Positions 8,740 through 17,871 of a DNA stretch of 64,000 nt are shown one piece after another. Under the pieces are notes generated by a model, which saw only the letters and a list, made by a program, of their open reading frames with translations, searched no databases and had not been told where the DNA came from. Both the position numbers and the translations under genes were made by a program. Source of the DNA: Incurvaria masculella (taxonomy: Eukaryota > Arthropoda > Insecta > Lepidoptera > Incurvariidae); assembly GCA_946894095.1 (NCBI GenBank), contig OX335645.2:22839001-22903000 (forward strand), written 5' to 3'. Positions within the stretch are counted from its first letter, which is position 1, and each line of letters starts with the position of its first letter.

Positions 8740-9477
8740 CTAGTTTTTTTTTAAATTCAAATAACTACCACGACTAACATCTTTGTATGGCTTAAGATGA
8801 AGGCCTTTTCCTAATGCTATTGCTTCCATGGTCCTATTATGACGTTCTGATTCTTGTAAACTTTTTTGTCCTGCTTTATAATCATTAACAGCTTTAGCTA
8901 TACCAGCTGCACCACCTGCTAGACCGCCCAAAGCCGATAGCCCGGCAAAAATCGGTATTAATGGTAGTATTCCACCTGTTTTAGGTAGCGGTATTCTTCT
9001 TGGAAGCTTAGTATTAGGTGAAAAAAGTTTTTTGGCAGCAACGTAAGCAAACTTTATGGCACTGTTATCATTTTTTGGTTTATGCTTTTTCAAAGCAGAA
9101 CGAATTTTAGAAATAAACTTTTTAAAATCAATAGATTTTGTTTTTACGCCTGCTCCTGCTTTAATTTTTGATTTCATAACCCTATTAACAAGCCATGACG
9201 CAATTTTCTCCCCTGGTCCTGCATCTTTAGATCTAATTCTTTGCCTAGCCATATTCATAAGTTTCGAATCTGCTATATGCCTATTCTTAAGATCACTATT
9301 ATTTGAGTATGCTATATCGTGTTCTTTGCAATAATTATCCAATAAATTAATGCCTTTGTCACCGCGTAACAATCTTTTTTCTAACTTAGTTCCAGGACCG
9401 CAATAATTATACCCAGGAATATGAAGTTCGAATGGTAATTTATTTATTACTTTATTCAAAAGACCCTTTCCTTTCAT
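8740..9477 (-). CDS. Phospholipase A2-domain minor capsid protein (245 aa)
   Basis: Residues 24-31 read NYCGPGTK (calcium-loop type YCGPG) and 50-57 read CKEHDIAY (catalytic His53-Asp54), the two motifs of the compact phospholipase A2 domain known from parvovirus VP1 and adintovirus minor capsid proteins. A basic linker follows, then a glycine- and alanine-rich hydrophobic stretch at about residues 168-197, suited to membrane insertion, and a short polar tail. The likely role is membrane breach during particle entry, by analogy with the family. The gene ends in an A9 tract with AAC TAG as the last codons, and the protease frame continues directly from there in -1. Confidence 0.85.
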   Translation of the reverse strand: MKGKGLLNKVINKLPFELHIPGYNYCGPGTKLEKRLLRGDKGINLLDNYCKEHDIAYSNNSDLKNRHIADSKLMNMARQRIRSKDAGPGEKIASWLVNRVMKSKIKAGAGVKTKSIDFKKFISKIRSALKKHKPKNDNSAIKFAYVAAKKLFSPNTKLPRRIPLPKTGGILPLIPIFAGLSALGGLAGGAAGIAKAVNDYKAGQKSLQESERHNRTMEAIALGKGLHLKPYKDVSRGSYLNLKKN

Positions 9478-9543
9478 TGTTTTGGTTGAAATGATTGAGA
9501 TTCTTCTAAAACTATATTTATATAATAATATCTACTGTAAATG

Positions 9544-10476
9544 TTATTTTTTTATGATATTTTTGCCGCTGATCCAACTATTTTCGGTATCTGGAAAACC
9601 TAGCCATTTAACAAAAACTCTCCCAGGTTTTCTCTTTAATACCCTTTCGACAAGATAAACATGTGGATGTTTTGTTTTTTGTAACTCATACTCATAGAAG
9701 CATCCTAAAATACTCTGTTTCCTAAAGTCTTCCAAAATATATGTGGGAGGGTTAGATGTTTTCAAACTTATTATTTTAAATATTTCCGTTGACCAATTAG
9801 GAGTATATCCTTTTGAGAATGTTCCTTTATATTTACTAACACGGACATAATCTCCGATATTGTATTTAGGACATTTCCAAGTCTTTTTCGATTGTAATTC
9901 ACTAAGTCGATTTTTTATTAAATGTTCATTAGATTTATTGACACATGCAGGAGTATAACCAGTGGTCCTATGCTTTGTATTATTATATGATTTCATAATA
10001 TTTTCCAATATTGCTCCAACCCATTTATAGCAACCTTTCATGCTAAAATGTTTATATAATTTATTTTTTAGAGTTCGGATAAGGCGTTCAGCGATGGAAG
10101 CTTTTTTTATAGAATATGTTGAATAGTGGTTTATTTCGTTTTGTTTCATTACTTTTTCAAACACACTATTATAAAACTCTTTCCCCAAATCGGTTTGTAA
10201 GTTCCTTGGTTTCCTACCATTCCTCAAAACCGTTTCAATCGCGGTTGCGACTTCTAATTTACTTTTATTTCTTAATGGTACTGCCCATGCAAATTTCGAA
10301 AAAGCATCTATTACAACCAGGATTAATTTATACTCATTATTTTCATCGGCATAAGGCCTCATTTCCATCAAGTCAGCTTGCCATAAATCATCTATACCTT
10401 TTATTATAACTGGACGTCGAGGAAAGTTTTTTCGGGCTGGTCTATGAATTTCTTCAACAATTCGTTTCTTACTCAT
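9544..10476 (-). CDS. Retroviral-type (DDE) integrase with C-terminal chromodomain
   Basis: A 310-aa integrase. The catalytic triad is visible: first Asp in DLWQADLMEM, second Asp in NLQTDLGKEFYN, and Glu in KKASIAERLIRTLKN. Residues about 271-308 form a chromodomain (HVYLVERVLKRKPGRVFVKW, then LGFPDTENSW). An N-terminal HHCC zinc finger is not apparent in this frame. In Mavericks this enzyme inserts the linear DNA and makes a 6-bp duplication, which agrees with TATATT here. The chromodomain may steer insertion to particular chromatin. Its ATG overlaps the 3' end of the upstream small gene by 8 nt. Confidence 0.93.
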   Translation of the reverse strand: MSKKRIVEEIHRPARKNFPRRPVIIKGIDDLWQADLMEMRPYADENNEYKLILVVIDAFSKFAWAVPLRNKSKLEVATAIETVLRNGRKPRNLQTDLGKEFYNSVFEKVMKQNEINHYSTYSIKKASIAERLIRTLKNKLYKHFSMKGCYKWVGAILENIMKSYNNTKHRTTGYTPACVNKSNEHLIKNRLSELQSKKTWKCPKYNIGDYVRVSKYKGTFSKGYTPNWSTEIFKIISLKTSNPPTYILEDFRKQSILGCFYEYELQKTKHPHVYLVERVLKRKPGRVFVKWLGFPDTENSWISGKNIIKK

Positions 10477-10792
10477 GTTTGAGAATATCTTTTTTTAATT
10501 TCATTATATCCTCCTTACTACAAAATCTTGCTTCTAACTGTGCTATTGATAACTGAATTTCTTCTTTTATAACTTCGTGAGTAAGGTGTAATTGTTTTCT
10601 AATTTGTTCATCAACGTAAGATTTCGTAACCGCATCATCTGCTTTTACAGGGGGCGATAAGCCCTGTAGTCTTGCGGAATGTACATGAATGTGCCCATCT
10701 TCGGATTTTGAAATACCATTTTGCATTTGGTTTATGATTTCATAAAATCTCATTCTTTTATGAACATGCTGACCGAATTTATCTAAATTCAT
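10469..10792 (-). CDS. Small conserved Maverick protein, fibre-like (107 aa)
   Basis: It contains GHIHVHSARLQGLSPP followed by DDAVTKSYVDEQI. The latter pattern also appears in tail-fibre and trimeric coiled-coil proteins of phages. The C-terminal half is rich in charged heptad-like residues and probably forms a coiled coil. Similar small proteins occur next to integrase in insect Mavericks. I infer a structural, possibly trimeric role, but function is unproven. The 3' end overlaps the integrase start by 8 nt. Confidence 0.65.
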   Translation of the reverse strand: MNLDKFGQHVHKRMRFYEIINQMQNGISKSEDGHIHVHSARLQGLSPPVKADDAVTKSYVDEQIRKQLHLTHEVIKEEIQLSIAQLEARFCSKEDIMKLKKDILKHE

Positions 10793-10878
10793 TTTAAAGG
10801 ATTATGTTTTCTACCCTACTCGCAACAACATACTGACTAAATCCTCAAATAACTATCAATTTATTAACTTTAGTTTTG

Positions 10879-11757
10879 TTAATTTACAATACCACTCTCC
10901 TGCAATTCTTCAATGATAGAAATTATTTCATTATCTACCCCGGTATTGCCAGCGTCTCGGGAAGCTATTAATAAACGGAGACGGTCAACTAATTCATTTG
11001 GGTCATCCCAATAAACAAAATCAGTATTTTTTTTAAGTTTTTTCATAAAAGGTAATCCTTCCCCTTCAAAACTTATAGAACGTTTGAATAGTGGTCTTAT
11101 TATATTACAATATTTAAAACCTTTATTGCTCTTAATCGGCTTTTTCGCATTGAAGTCTCTTCTATGTGCATTCGTTTCCAGTAATATTTGTTTATATTTT
11201 GATTTGTCTTCAGGTTTAACTTTGTTCAGATCGGGTTTATTTTTAAACAGTAGTTCTAATAAGCCCGGCGACATTTCTACTGTCAAACTACCAACATTTA
11301 AATTTTTGTCATCAAATTCTACACGATGCCTTCCAATCATTGTTTTACCACTCTCGTTTCTTACACCGAATGGAATATTTTGCTTTGAAAATGACGTTCG
11401 ATTGTTCAAAACAGTTTCATCTAACGATACTGCCGAAGTGTCATGGTAACTTGAATGAGGGGATTCAAAAATTGTTTCATCAATTTGTTTTTCTGAATCA
11501 TAATACAAATCAGAATCTTCACTACCACTTAGGGAAGACTTAGAATCATCATTGTTTTCGCTTTTAATATTACTAGTATTATTTTTTACTTGAACCGTGG
11601 ATGTTTTTACCAACTGCTGCAATGGTTCGGTCACTGGTTTAAATATTTCATGCAAAATATTATCGTTATATTTTTTTTTATCTCTCATGTGATCTATTTT
11701 CTTCTTCACGGAACGAACTGATTTTATAATTTCTTTTTTTAAAACATCGTTCTCCAT
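10879..11757 (-). CDS. Conserved Maverick protein, function unknown (292 aa)
   Basis: The start is placed at the ATG at 11757 (MENDVLKKEI); the open frame further upstream has no ATG. The N terminus is a basic, probably coiled-coil segment (KSVRSVKKKIDHMRDKKK). A long serine- and acid-rich low-complexity region follows at about 70-130. The conserved C-terminal block includes YWDDPNELVDRLRLLIASRD and ISIIEELQESGI. I have seen this C-terminal pattern in uncharacterised proteins from other metazoan Mavericks. There is no enzymatic motif. It lies between ATPase and the fibre-like gene, so a role in packaging or virion assembly is plausible only from position. Confidence 0.7.
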   Translation of the reverse strand: MENDVLKKEIIKSVRSVKKKIDHMRDKKKYNDNILHEIFKPVTEPLQQLVKTSTVQVKNNTSNIKSENNDDSKSSLSGSEDSDLYYDSEKQIDETIFESPHSSYHDTSAVSLDETVLNNRTSFSKQNIPFGVRNESGKTMIGRHRVEFDDKNLNVGSLTVEMSPGLLELLFKNKPDLNKVKPEDKSKYKQILLETNAHRRDFNAKKPIKSNKGFKYCNIIRPLFKRSISFEGEGLPFMKKLKKNTDFVYWDDPNELVDRLRLLIASRDAGNTGVDNEIISIIEELQESGIVN

Positions 11758-11825
11758 TTCGCTTGAACACAACCTTCATAAGCAAAATTTATCAAACAAA
11801 TGAAGTCTGGTACATAAAATGTATT

Positions 11826-12515
11826 TTATGTATCAGGAATAACAAATGTATCAAACTTTTTTCGATACATACCATTGTTACGAGAGCATTCTTTATTGAT
11901 TACTAAGAAGTTAAATGGTTCCAACCAAATTTTAGCACACATTTCTTTAAACACACCCCAAGACATATCAGAGCTAACATGCTCGTTATATGCATGCTTT
12001 AAATTTATATCATCTTGTTTAAAAAGTATTATTAAATTTGCATTATCACGAATTAACTGTTTAGGTATTTTTGAATACGTTTGATTCAAATAAAAACAAT
12101 CAATTTGTCTATGCCTGCCCATTGCAAAATAATTTCTAATGTTATCTTGTTTTTCACATGCCACATCATCAAATATTATTATCGAGTTAGGAAAAGATTG
12201 AATGGGATCTAATACTGCTTCATTGGTTTCAAACTTGTAGAAACTTATCTCTGGTACGTTATTTAATACTCTCTCTAAGAATATATACTTGGGCTGAAAA
12301 CTTGTTTTAGAGTATAGATAAACGTTTGAATATTTTAATCCATTTTCATGAATAAGTAATCCTACAATTAGGTTAGTTTTCCCACAGTTTGATGGTCCAC
12401 ATACGATACATCTGATTGTATTAGGCAGCAAACTCCCATGTCTATTAATATTGCTTTCTGCCTCACAGCGAATATTTTCTAAACTAAGTGTGTGAGACTG
12501 CTTAACAAACTTCAT
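11826..12515 (-). CDS. DNA-packaging ATPase (A32/FtsK-HerA type)
   Basis: A 229-aa P-loop ATPase. Walker A is GPSNCGKT at residues 40-47, Walker B is SIIIFDD ending at Asp116-Asp117, and LNQTYSKIP at about 143-151 is the conserved downstream motif of poxvirus A32-like and Maverick ATPases. It presumably powers DNA encapsidation. The frame is intact with a single good ATG. It is followed within 70 nt by the 292-aa gene on the same strand. Confidence 0.9.
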   Translation of the reverse strand: MKFVKQSHTLSLENIRCEAESNINRHGSLLPNTIRCIVCGPSNCGKTNLIVGLLIHENGLKYSNVYLYSKTSFQPKYIFLERVLNNVPEISFYKFETNEAVLDPIQSFPNSIIIFDDVACEKQDNIRNYFAMGRHRQIDCFYLNQTYSKIPKQLIRDNANLIILFKQDDINLKHAYNEHVSSDMSWGVFKEMCAKIWLEPFNFLVINKECSRNNGMYRKKFDTFVIPDT

Positions 12516-12951
12516 TGCTGGATGGATGAATCGGGGGATGTATGTTGCTCTTTAAAAAAAACCACCGAATGGATGTTGATGAATCTTCATAGTAATATAG
12601 GCTATTATTTATAACGATGACTATAGAAAAATATTAGCCAAAGATATACGACATTGACCTGAGCGGAGCCGGGTACATCAGCTAGTAATAAATAATTTTA
12701 TGCTCCCAACCTGTTTATATACCTATGCAGGGACCTATAGAAAGAAACAAAATATTTTTTACTGAAATCAGTTCGTTAATGTGTGTGATACAGGTGTTCA
12801 AGTAGGTGCTCGCTCGCGATGACTCGTTAGAGCCTTGACAAGTTTCGACATGATTGTTGGAGTCAGCAAATAATGCTAATATGCACATGCACCTGCATGC
12901 GATTTTTTCTCATTTTAGTTTTGGCTTTCCAGTCCGTCAGGCGTCCTCATC
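12516..12951. other. Intergenic gap holding a short repeat fragment
   Basis: It separates the minus-strand ATPase from the plus-strand spliced gene and so should hold one or two promoters. At about 12656-12690 there is a reverse-complement fragment of the start of the flanking interspersed repeat (compare 3471-3505: the CCCGGCTCCGCTC phrase). A TCAGT initiator-like sequence lies near 12767, but no TATA box sits at the right distance. Confidence 0.5.
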
Positions 12952-13401
12952 ATGTCTGTAAGTGTAAATATTTTTTTGAACAATGAATTAAAATTAATTG
13001 CAACCTCTAATATTTAAAAAAATTCTAAACATGAATTTCTGTTTCAGATGTTTGACCAGGGCAGCTCCAAAAGCGTGACACTTCAAACATCAAACGATAT
13101 TTTTAAAGACCTGAAGCGAAACCAAGGAAATCAAAATGGAAGAAAGCGGAAAACGACGACACCAGCGATAAAGAAGCCTCAATTTTCCAACTTCGTTATG
13201 GGGCCCAGTCAATCTCAAGGAAGGCACCTAATAAAAATTCAAGTTTATGACTTGATATATGAAGGATTGGGTGACTATTCGGAGCGGCAGGCGGCTCAAG
13301 CTCAATATGTTGCTCAAGGACACTACGACGAAATTATGAGTTTATGTGAAAATATTATAAATAAAATTTCAAAAGAGTGTATCTCTGCAGATTGTATTTA
13401 A
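12952..13401 (+). CDS. Spliced small Maverick gene, unknown function (119 aa)
   Basis: Exon 1 coding is only ATG TCT (12952-12957). A 90-nt intron follows (donor GTAAGT at 12958, acceptor TTTCAG ending at 13047). Exon 2 runs 13048-13401 and keeps the frame. The product is basic in its first half (a GRKRKTTT nuclear-localisation-like patch) and ends in a likely helical segment with DYSERQAAQAQY. AATAAA follows at about 13452. It is the only gene on the plus strand with a sizeable frame and lies between ATPase and polymerase. I do not recognise a family; a DNA-binding or early regulatory role is a guess. An unspliced start at 13048 would give 117 aa. Confidence 0.6.
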
Positions 13402-13589
13402 AATAGAAATAAGACTTTAATTGTTATGCTTGATTTAAAAAAAAGGTAATAAATAAAACACATTCATAGTTACACTATTGTTGATTTTTATTTCAAACTT
13501 ATCCTTTTATTCGTATACATGTTAACATAATTCAAAATATAGTAACAAAAAATTTAATCAGCATGATTAAAAACGTAACAGTCACTTAA

Positions 13590-13991
13590 TTAAGGCCCTG
13601 ACAACACCTGAATGCCTTCAGTTCTGTAATGGCGTAAGTAAAACCACATTTTATTATTTTTAAAATGACTACAACTTATTTTGAAATTTCAAAAATATGA
13701 AAGAAGTATTGATGGTCTAGCTATCTTTTAAACTTATAATTGTAAATATCTAACGCTCCAATTCTTTGTTCAAACTTTTTTAGTAAATTTTTATGCATAC
13801 TTGCCTACCTTGTAAAATCAAAGCATCAGATCATTAAAGTTTTGTCTTTGAATTATGGTTAATCCATCAATATACATATTTACTTTTTTTGATTTTCAAA
13901 ATTTGTTGTAGTTATTTTTAAAATTAATAAAATGTTGTTTCACTAACGCCCTTACAGAACTGAATGCAATTAGGTGTTGTCAGCCCCTTAA
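13590..13991. mobile_element. MITE inserted inside the Maverick
   Basis: A 402-bp non-coding element whose ends are inverted: TTAAGGCCCTGACAACACCT at left, and at right a sequence whose complement reads TTAAGGGGCTGACAACACCT. The inverted similarity continues to about 45-50 bp (CAGTTCTGTAA on both sides). TTAA is present at both edges. It lies in the convergent gap between the small plus-strand gene and the polymerase, so it damages no gene. It differs from family A. Confidence 0.8.
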
Positions 13992-14027
13992 GGTTTACAC
14001 ACCTTGAGGTACTAAAGTTTCACAACA

Positions 14028-17000
14028 TCAAAACATGGTTCTTATATGACCCCAAGGTAGAGTGTTATACCTTTGCCTCAAAAGTTGACGTTTATCGTCA
14101 CACCTATTTAATACAGATTTGTTAATTTCTTGTGTGTACAGTTGATGATTATATGACCTGATGGTATACATCTTACGTTGCAATGACCCTTCACTGTGGA
14201 GAGCTTGCTTATATTCTTCTACAGAAATTTTTTTTGTAACTGCAGTGCTTATTCCTTTAGCCTTTTTTATTGATGCGCCTGTAGTATTTATACAATATAA
14301 TTTGGCGCGTAGTCCTATAAATTGAGTTATAATTTCCCCCCCTAATTCATCTTTAAATAATCCAGGAACTTTCATATTTTTCTGTGCAATACCATATACA
14401 TTGTCCGTAGGAAAATTGCTTGTGTCAAAATAACGTAATTTCTTTTTTAAATCCATATAAAAGTCGTCAGTATACACATGGTACAGTAGGCTATCTGTAT
14501 CCGTATAGCACAATTTAATTTTGTCGCTGTACATCTTTTTCATAACACAGTAATGAAATTTATATAAATGTGATTTTGACAACTCCAGAACTGTAAATCC
14601 TATGTATATGGGTCTATCTAATAAAACTTCTGTTGGGTGTATTTGAATGGCGGCTAGATTTTCAGAAAAAATTGAAATGTTTTTAAAGTTTGGCAGAGAA
14701 ATCATTTTTTCTGCGCCGATCATTTTGTTTGTAATATTTGATTCATCGTCCCAAACGTTAACCAACTTTACAGATGCCTGATTACGTTTATTTTCGATAG
14801 TTTTTCCGAAAATAGCATTATTAAATAATTTAAAATTATCCTTTTCAAAATCAGACTTTGCCGATTGTCGCAGTGAAGTATTTAATTCAATATACTTTCT
14901 AAGAAAATATTCCTGCCTAAACTCTAAAACTCTATACATTTTCTTTAGAAGTAGTCCATTGCTAACGCATGCTTTTAAATGAACGTAATGAATAATATAT
15001 TTAGTTTTATCATATAAGTTAGCGATCAACTTTGGATGCTTACTGCCTATAGGCGCAAATTTTTCAGGAGCGAATGGTAAGTCTGCGTGAGAATCGTGCA
15101 GTTCACTAGGATAACTCATATCAACTTCAAGTATATACCCGATGTCAGAGTCATCAGGCACTGAAAGAATATCCAAAGATTTAATTTCATTATCTTCAAG
15201 AAATCTAAAGCGAGATATTGGCAGTTTCATCATCATTGCAAATCCGTACAAATTATTACAATCGAGGTAAATCAAAAAACTAGATAACTTATCTTTATCA
15301 AAATCAGGCAGGTATTTGTTATTTGCTTCCGCGTAGCGTAAAACACACTGAGCCAATCCACCGCGCACACCTTTCTCTATAAAATCGTAAATTTCCAAAT
15401 CACTGATTAATTCTAATTTTACTTTCGTATATAATAGCATAGCATTCCAACTAAGTCCGGGAGAAGAAACAAAATATGCCGGGTCAAGCTTATAAAAATG
15501 TAAACTCATGTTTCTGAAATTTTCAAATACATCACATAATAATAACACATCACACTTCAAGTATAGATCAGTATATTCACCAATATTACGGATATTAAAA
15601 CTGCTCCATACTCTCCTCGCATGGTCATAATCACTCTGTGAAATGTGAGATGAAGTTAATTGATTAAAAAATGCGTCATGATTCGGTAAGTTACATTCAT
15701 CGTATCGTTCATGAGAGTTCATGTAATCATATGGGTACACTCCTTTACAGCGTATAAGCTCAAATAATTGTTTATCAGGAAACTCTTTTTTTAAATGAAC
15801 AAACTCATTCGTATTTAAACTTTTACTTAGTTTGTCTAAGCTTGAACTCAGAAATTTAAAGGAGTCAATGAATTTTAGTTGAGCATATCGTTGTTTGTCA
15901 ATATGTATGTACTTTGTAAAAGATATATAGTTCTCCTTATTTTTTGGAATAATTTTTATTTCTCCCTTTGTTTTACCCAATTCTGTTATGAATAAATGAC
16001 TGTCGTACCCGGATAAATTATGAAATAAAATCGGAATAAAGGGGCATGTTTTGTAATTTAAATTGCATTGATTGTGTGCAGCACCTCTAAAATCTCCAGT
16101 TAAATGATCATGATCCGCTACACAGTCACCAAATAAGAGATTATTACAGATATGACATCGCTCAGTTTCCTCAAAATACTTTTTTTGTTCTTCAGTTAAA
16201 GGTTTCATAGGTATAACCTGGTTAAGAATGTTTTGAAGTCGTACAACATCTTTTATTATTTTTTTCACGAATATTTCAACGCAATCTATTCCTCTATACG
16301 TTACAAACTTATTGAGTTCCGGTTTGGCGGGAGAACAAATATAGTAAGCGAAACATGAAGGTTCATGAACGTTGAGGCGCTCAGTTCGTTCAGTTTTGTT
16401 GCTTTCAGAGCTTGTACATTGTCTCAGTATACTTTCAAAGTCTGCGTATATGACTACTGGTATTCTTTGAGTTCTTTCATAGTGTTGAAATTGTAATACA
16501 CTGTTTTCGTCGGGCAGTACAGTACGAATTTTTGCACAATTGTGAGCATTTAATTTAATTTCTGTGGGAAATGTTAGTAAACACTCATCGCACAACAATA
16601 GTCTTGATTTACTTCGTGTTATTTGTTTTCGCACCAACCGCGCCAAATTTTTTATTAGGCAAAAATGTCCCTTCCCCTCCTTTTCAATATAGAGCAAATT
16701 GACATGATCTGGCTTTCTGTTTTCTGTTAAATACAGAGGACCTGTCACTATTTGATTTTTTTTGAGACCATAAACATTAACACTAATGTTTGGGTTATTT
16801 TCTTCAAATATTTTGATATCCTGAAAAGATGGGGGAAATGACATCCCATTTGTACAAAGTATGGTTGAGTAATGTGGGTAGCAAGATACTCTGCTCACAT
16901 TACGGCTTACTGGATACATGTGAGCGATTATACTCCACAAAAAGCAGCATTCATCGTTGACATTTCTAATATTGACGCAGCTTTTAGTGCGTGCAATACA

Positions 17001-17528
17001 ATCCGGTAAGTCTATGTAGGAACCGCCTCTTAGAGGGCAGTATTTATTTATATTCACTTCGATATGACTAATGGTTTCAAGAGCCCAGCCCGATTCACGC
17101 TCTTCGAATTCAGAAACTTTTAAATTCAACTTTTCACTGGATTCCGTTAGAAATGATGATAAATCGGAATTCTTAAATATTTTTGTATATTTTGTATTGA
17201 AAGACTTCAAAGCTCTTTCACCGCTCTGAGGGAGTGTAAAATATGCAAACAACTCAAAATTTACTTTTAATGATGTATGTTTAGAAAGACTGATGTCAAT
17301 TAATGTTTCAGCTTGTGAACTGACTTCTTTCAAAAAATTCAATGGAAGAACATGATCATTTAATGGATTAATACGATAGCTTCTTACCCTATTTTTAAAG
17401 GCGCTTTTGATGATATGGACATTACTCAGCTCTGTATTCACTAAAGAGTTTAGTTTATGCAAATTACTTCTTTGATGATGAGCAAACTTATCCCCCGGAA
17501 TCGTAAGATTGCATGTGTCACAAAACAT
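14028..17528 (-). CDS. Protein-primed type B DNA polymerase (1166 aa)
   Basis: An intact polymerase. ExoI is YADFES (361-366), ExoII FHNLSGYDSH (502-511), ExoIII near YLKCDVLLLCDVF (656-668), polymerase motif A DCNNLYG (756-762), motif B KLFNNAIFGKT (900-910), motif C YTDTDSLL (1008-1015) and a KKAKG motif near 1088. Inserted before ExoII is an HNH-like zinc segment (about 458-489: CHIC, DHDHLTGDFRG, HNQCN), as in other metazoan Maverick polymerases. The N terminus has a C2H2-type finger (residues 3-24) and a second Cys/His cluster at 313-331. It replicates the linear element, presumably primed by a terminal protein. The ATG is only 44 nt from the stop of the spliced gene upstream. Confidence 0.95.
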   Translation of the reverse strand: MFCDTCNLTIPGDKFAHHQRSNLHKLNSLVNTELSNVHIIKSAFKNRVRSYRINPLNDHVLPLNFLKEVSSQAETLIDISLSKHTSLKVNFELFAYFTLPQSGERALKSFNTKYTKIFKNSDLSSFLTESSEKLNLKVSEFEERESGWALETISHIEVNINKYCPLRGGSYIDLPDCIARTKSCVNIRNVNDECCFLWSIIAHMYPVSRNVSRVSCYPHYSTILCTNGMSFPPSFQDIKIFEENNPNISVNVYGLKKNQIVTGPLYLTENRKPDHVNLLYIEKEGKGHFCLIKNLARLVRKQITRSKSRLLLCDECLLTFPTEIKLNAHNCAKIRTVLPDENSVLQFQHYERTQRIPVVIYADFESILRQCTSSESNKTERTERLNVHEPSCFAYYICSPAKPELNKFVTYRGIDCVEIFVKKIIKDVVRLQNILNQVIPMKPLTEEQKKYFEETERCHICNNLLFGDCVADHDHLTGDFRGAAHNQCNLNYKTCPFIPILFHNLSGYDSHLFITELGKTKGEIKIIPKNKENYISFTKYIHIDKQRYAQLKFIDSFKFLSSSLDKLSKSLNTNEFVHLKKEFPDKQLFELIRCKGVYPYDYMNSHERYDECNLPNHDAFFNQLTSSHISQSDYDHARRVWSSFNIRNIGEYTDLYLKCDVLLLCDVFENFRNMSLHFYKLDPAYFVSSPGLSWNAMLLYTKVKLELISDLEIYDFIEKGVRGGLAQCVLRYAEANNKYLPDFDKDKLSSFLIYLDCNNLYGFAMMMKLPISRFRFLEDNEIKSLDILSVPDDSDIGYILEVDMSYPSELHDSHADLPFAPEKFAPIGSKHPKLIANLYDKTKYIIHYVHLKACVSNGLLLKKMYRVLEFRQEYFLRKYIELNTSLRQSAKSDFEKDNFKLFNNAIFGKTIENKRNQASVKLVNVWDDESNITNKMIGAEKMISLPNFKNISIFSENLAAIQIHPTEVLLDRPIYIGFTVLELSKSHLYKFHYCVMKKMYSDKIKLCYTDTDSLLYHVYTDDFYMDLKKKLRYFDTSNFPTDNVYGIAQKNMKVPGLFKDELGGEIITQFIGLRAKLYCINTTGASIKKAKGISTAVTKKISVEEYKQALHSEGSLQRKMYTIRSYNHQLYTQEINKSVLNRCDDKRQLLRQRYNTLPWGHIRTMF

Positions 17529-17572
17529 CTTTTAATATTAGCTTCAATATGTTTTCTTTAACCACTTATCAA

Positions 17573-17817
17573 TTAATCGCATCTCATAGTAGGTTTAGCG
17601 TTTTCAAACTCCACACGCTGTATGGAGACGAACTTAGTCAAGTTACCCCAAGCGTCTCCTCCTTCGTCGACGCGTGTTTTCAGGGTCAGCAGCGAGTACT
17701 TCCAGCGCTCAAGAGGTGCTACCTTCTTGATGTCTGCAGCCTCATATACCTTCACCTCGACGAAATATCGACCTCTCTTGTCCGGATCCACCTGCAAAGC
17801 AAACCACCATGTAATTA

Positions 17818-17871
<54 letters not shown>

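Noticed and set aside
5806..12515. Reading the gene block as an infecting virus contig
   Set aside because: The element is joined on both sides to one interrupted host repeat with a target duplication, so it is chromosomally integrated here.
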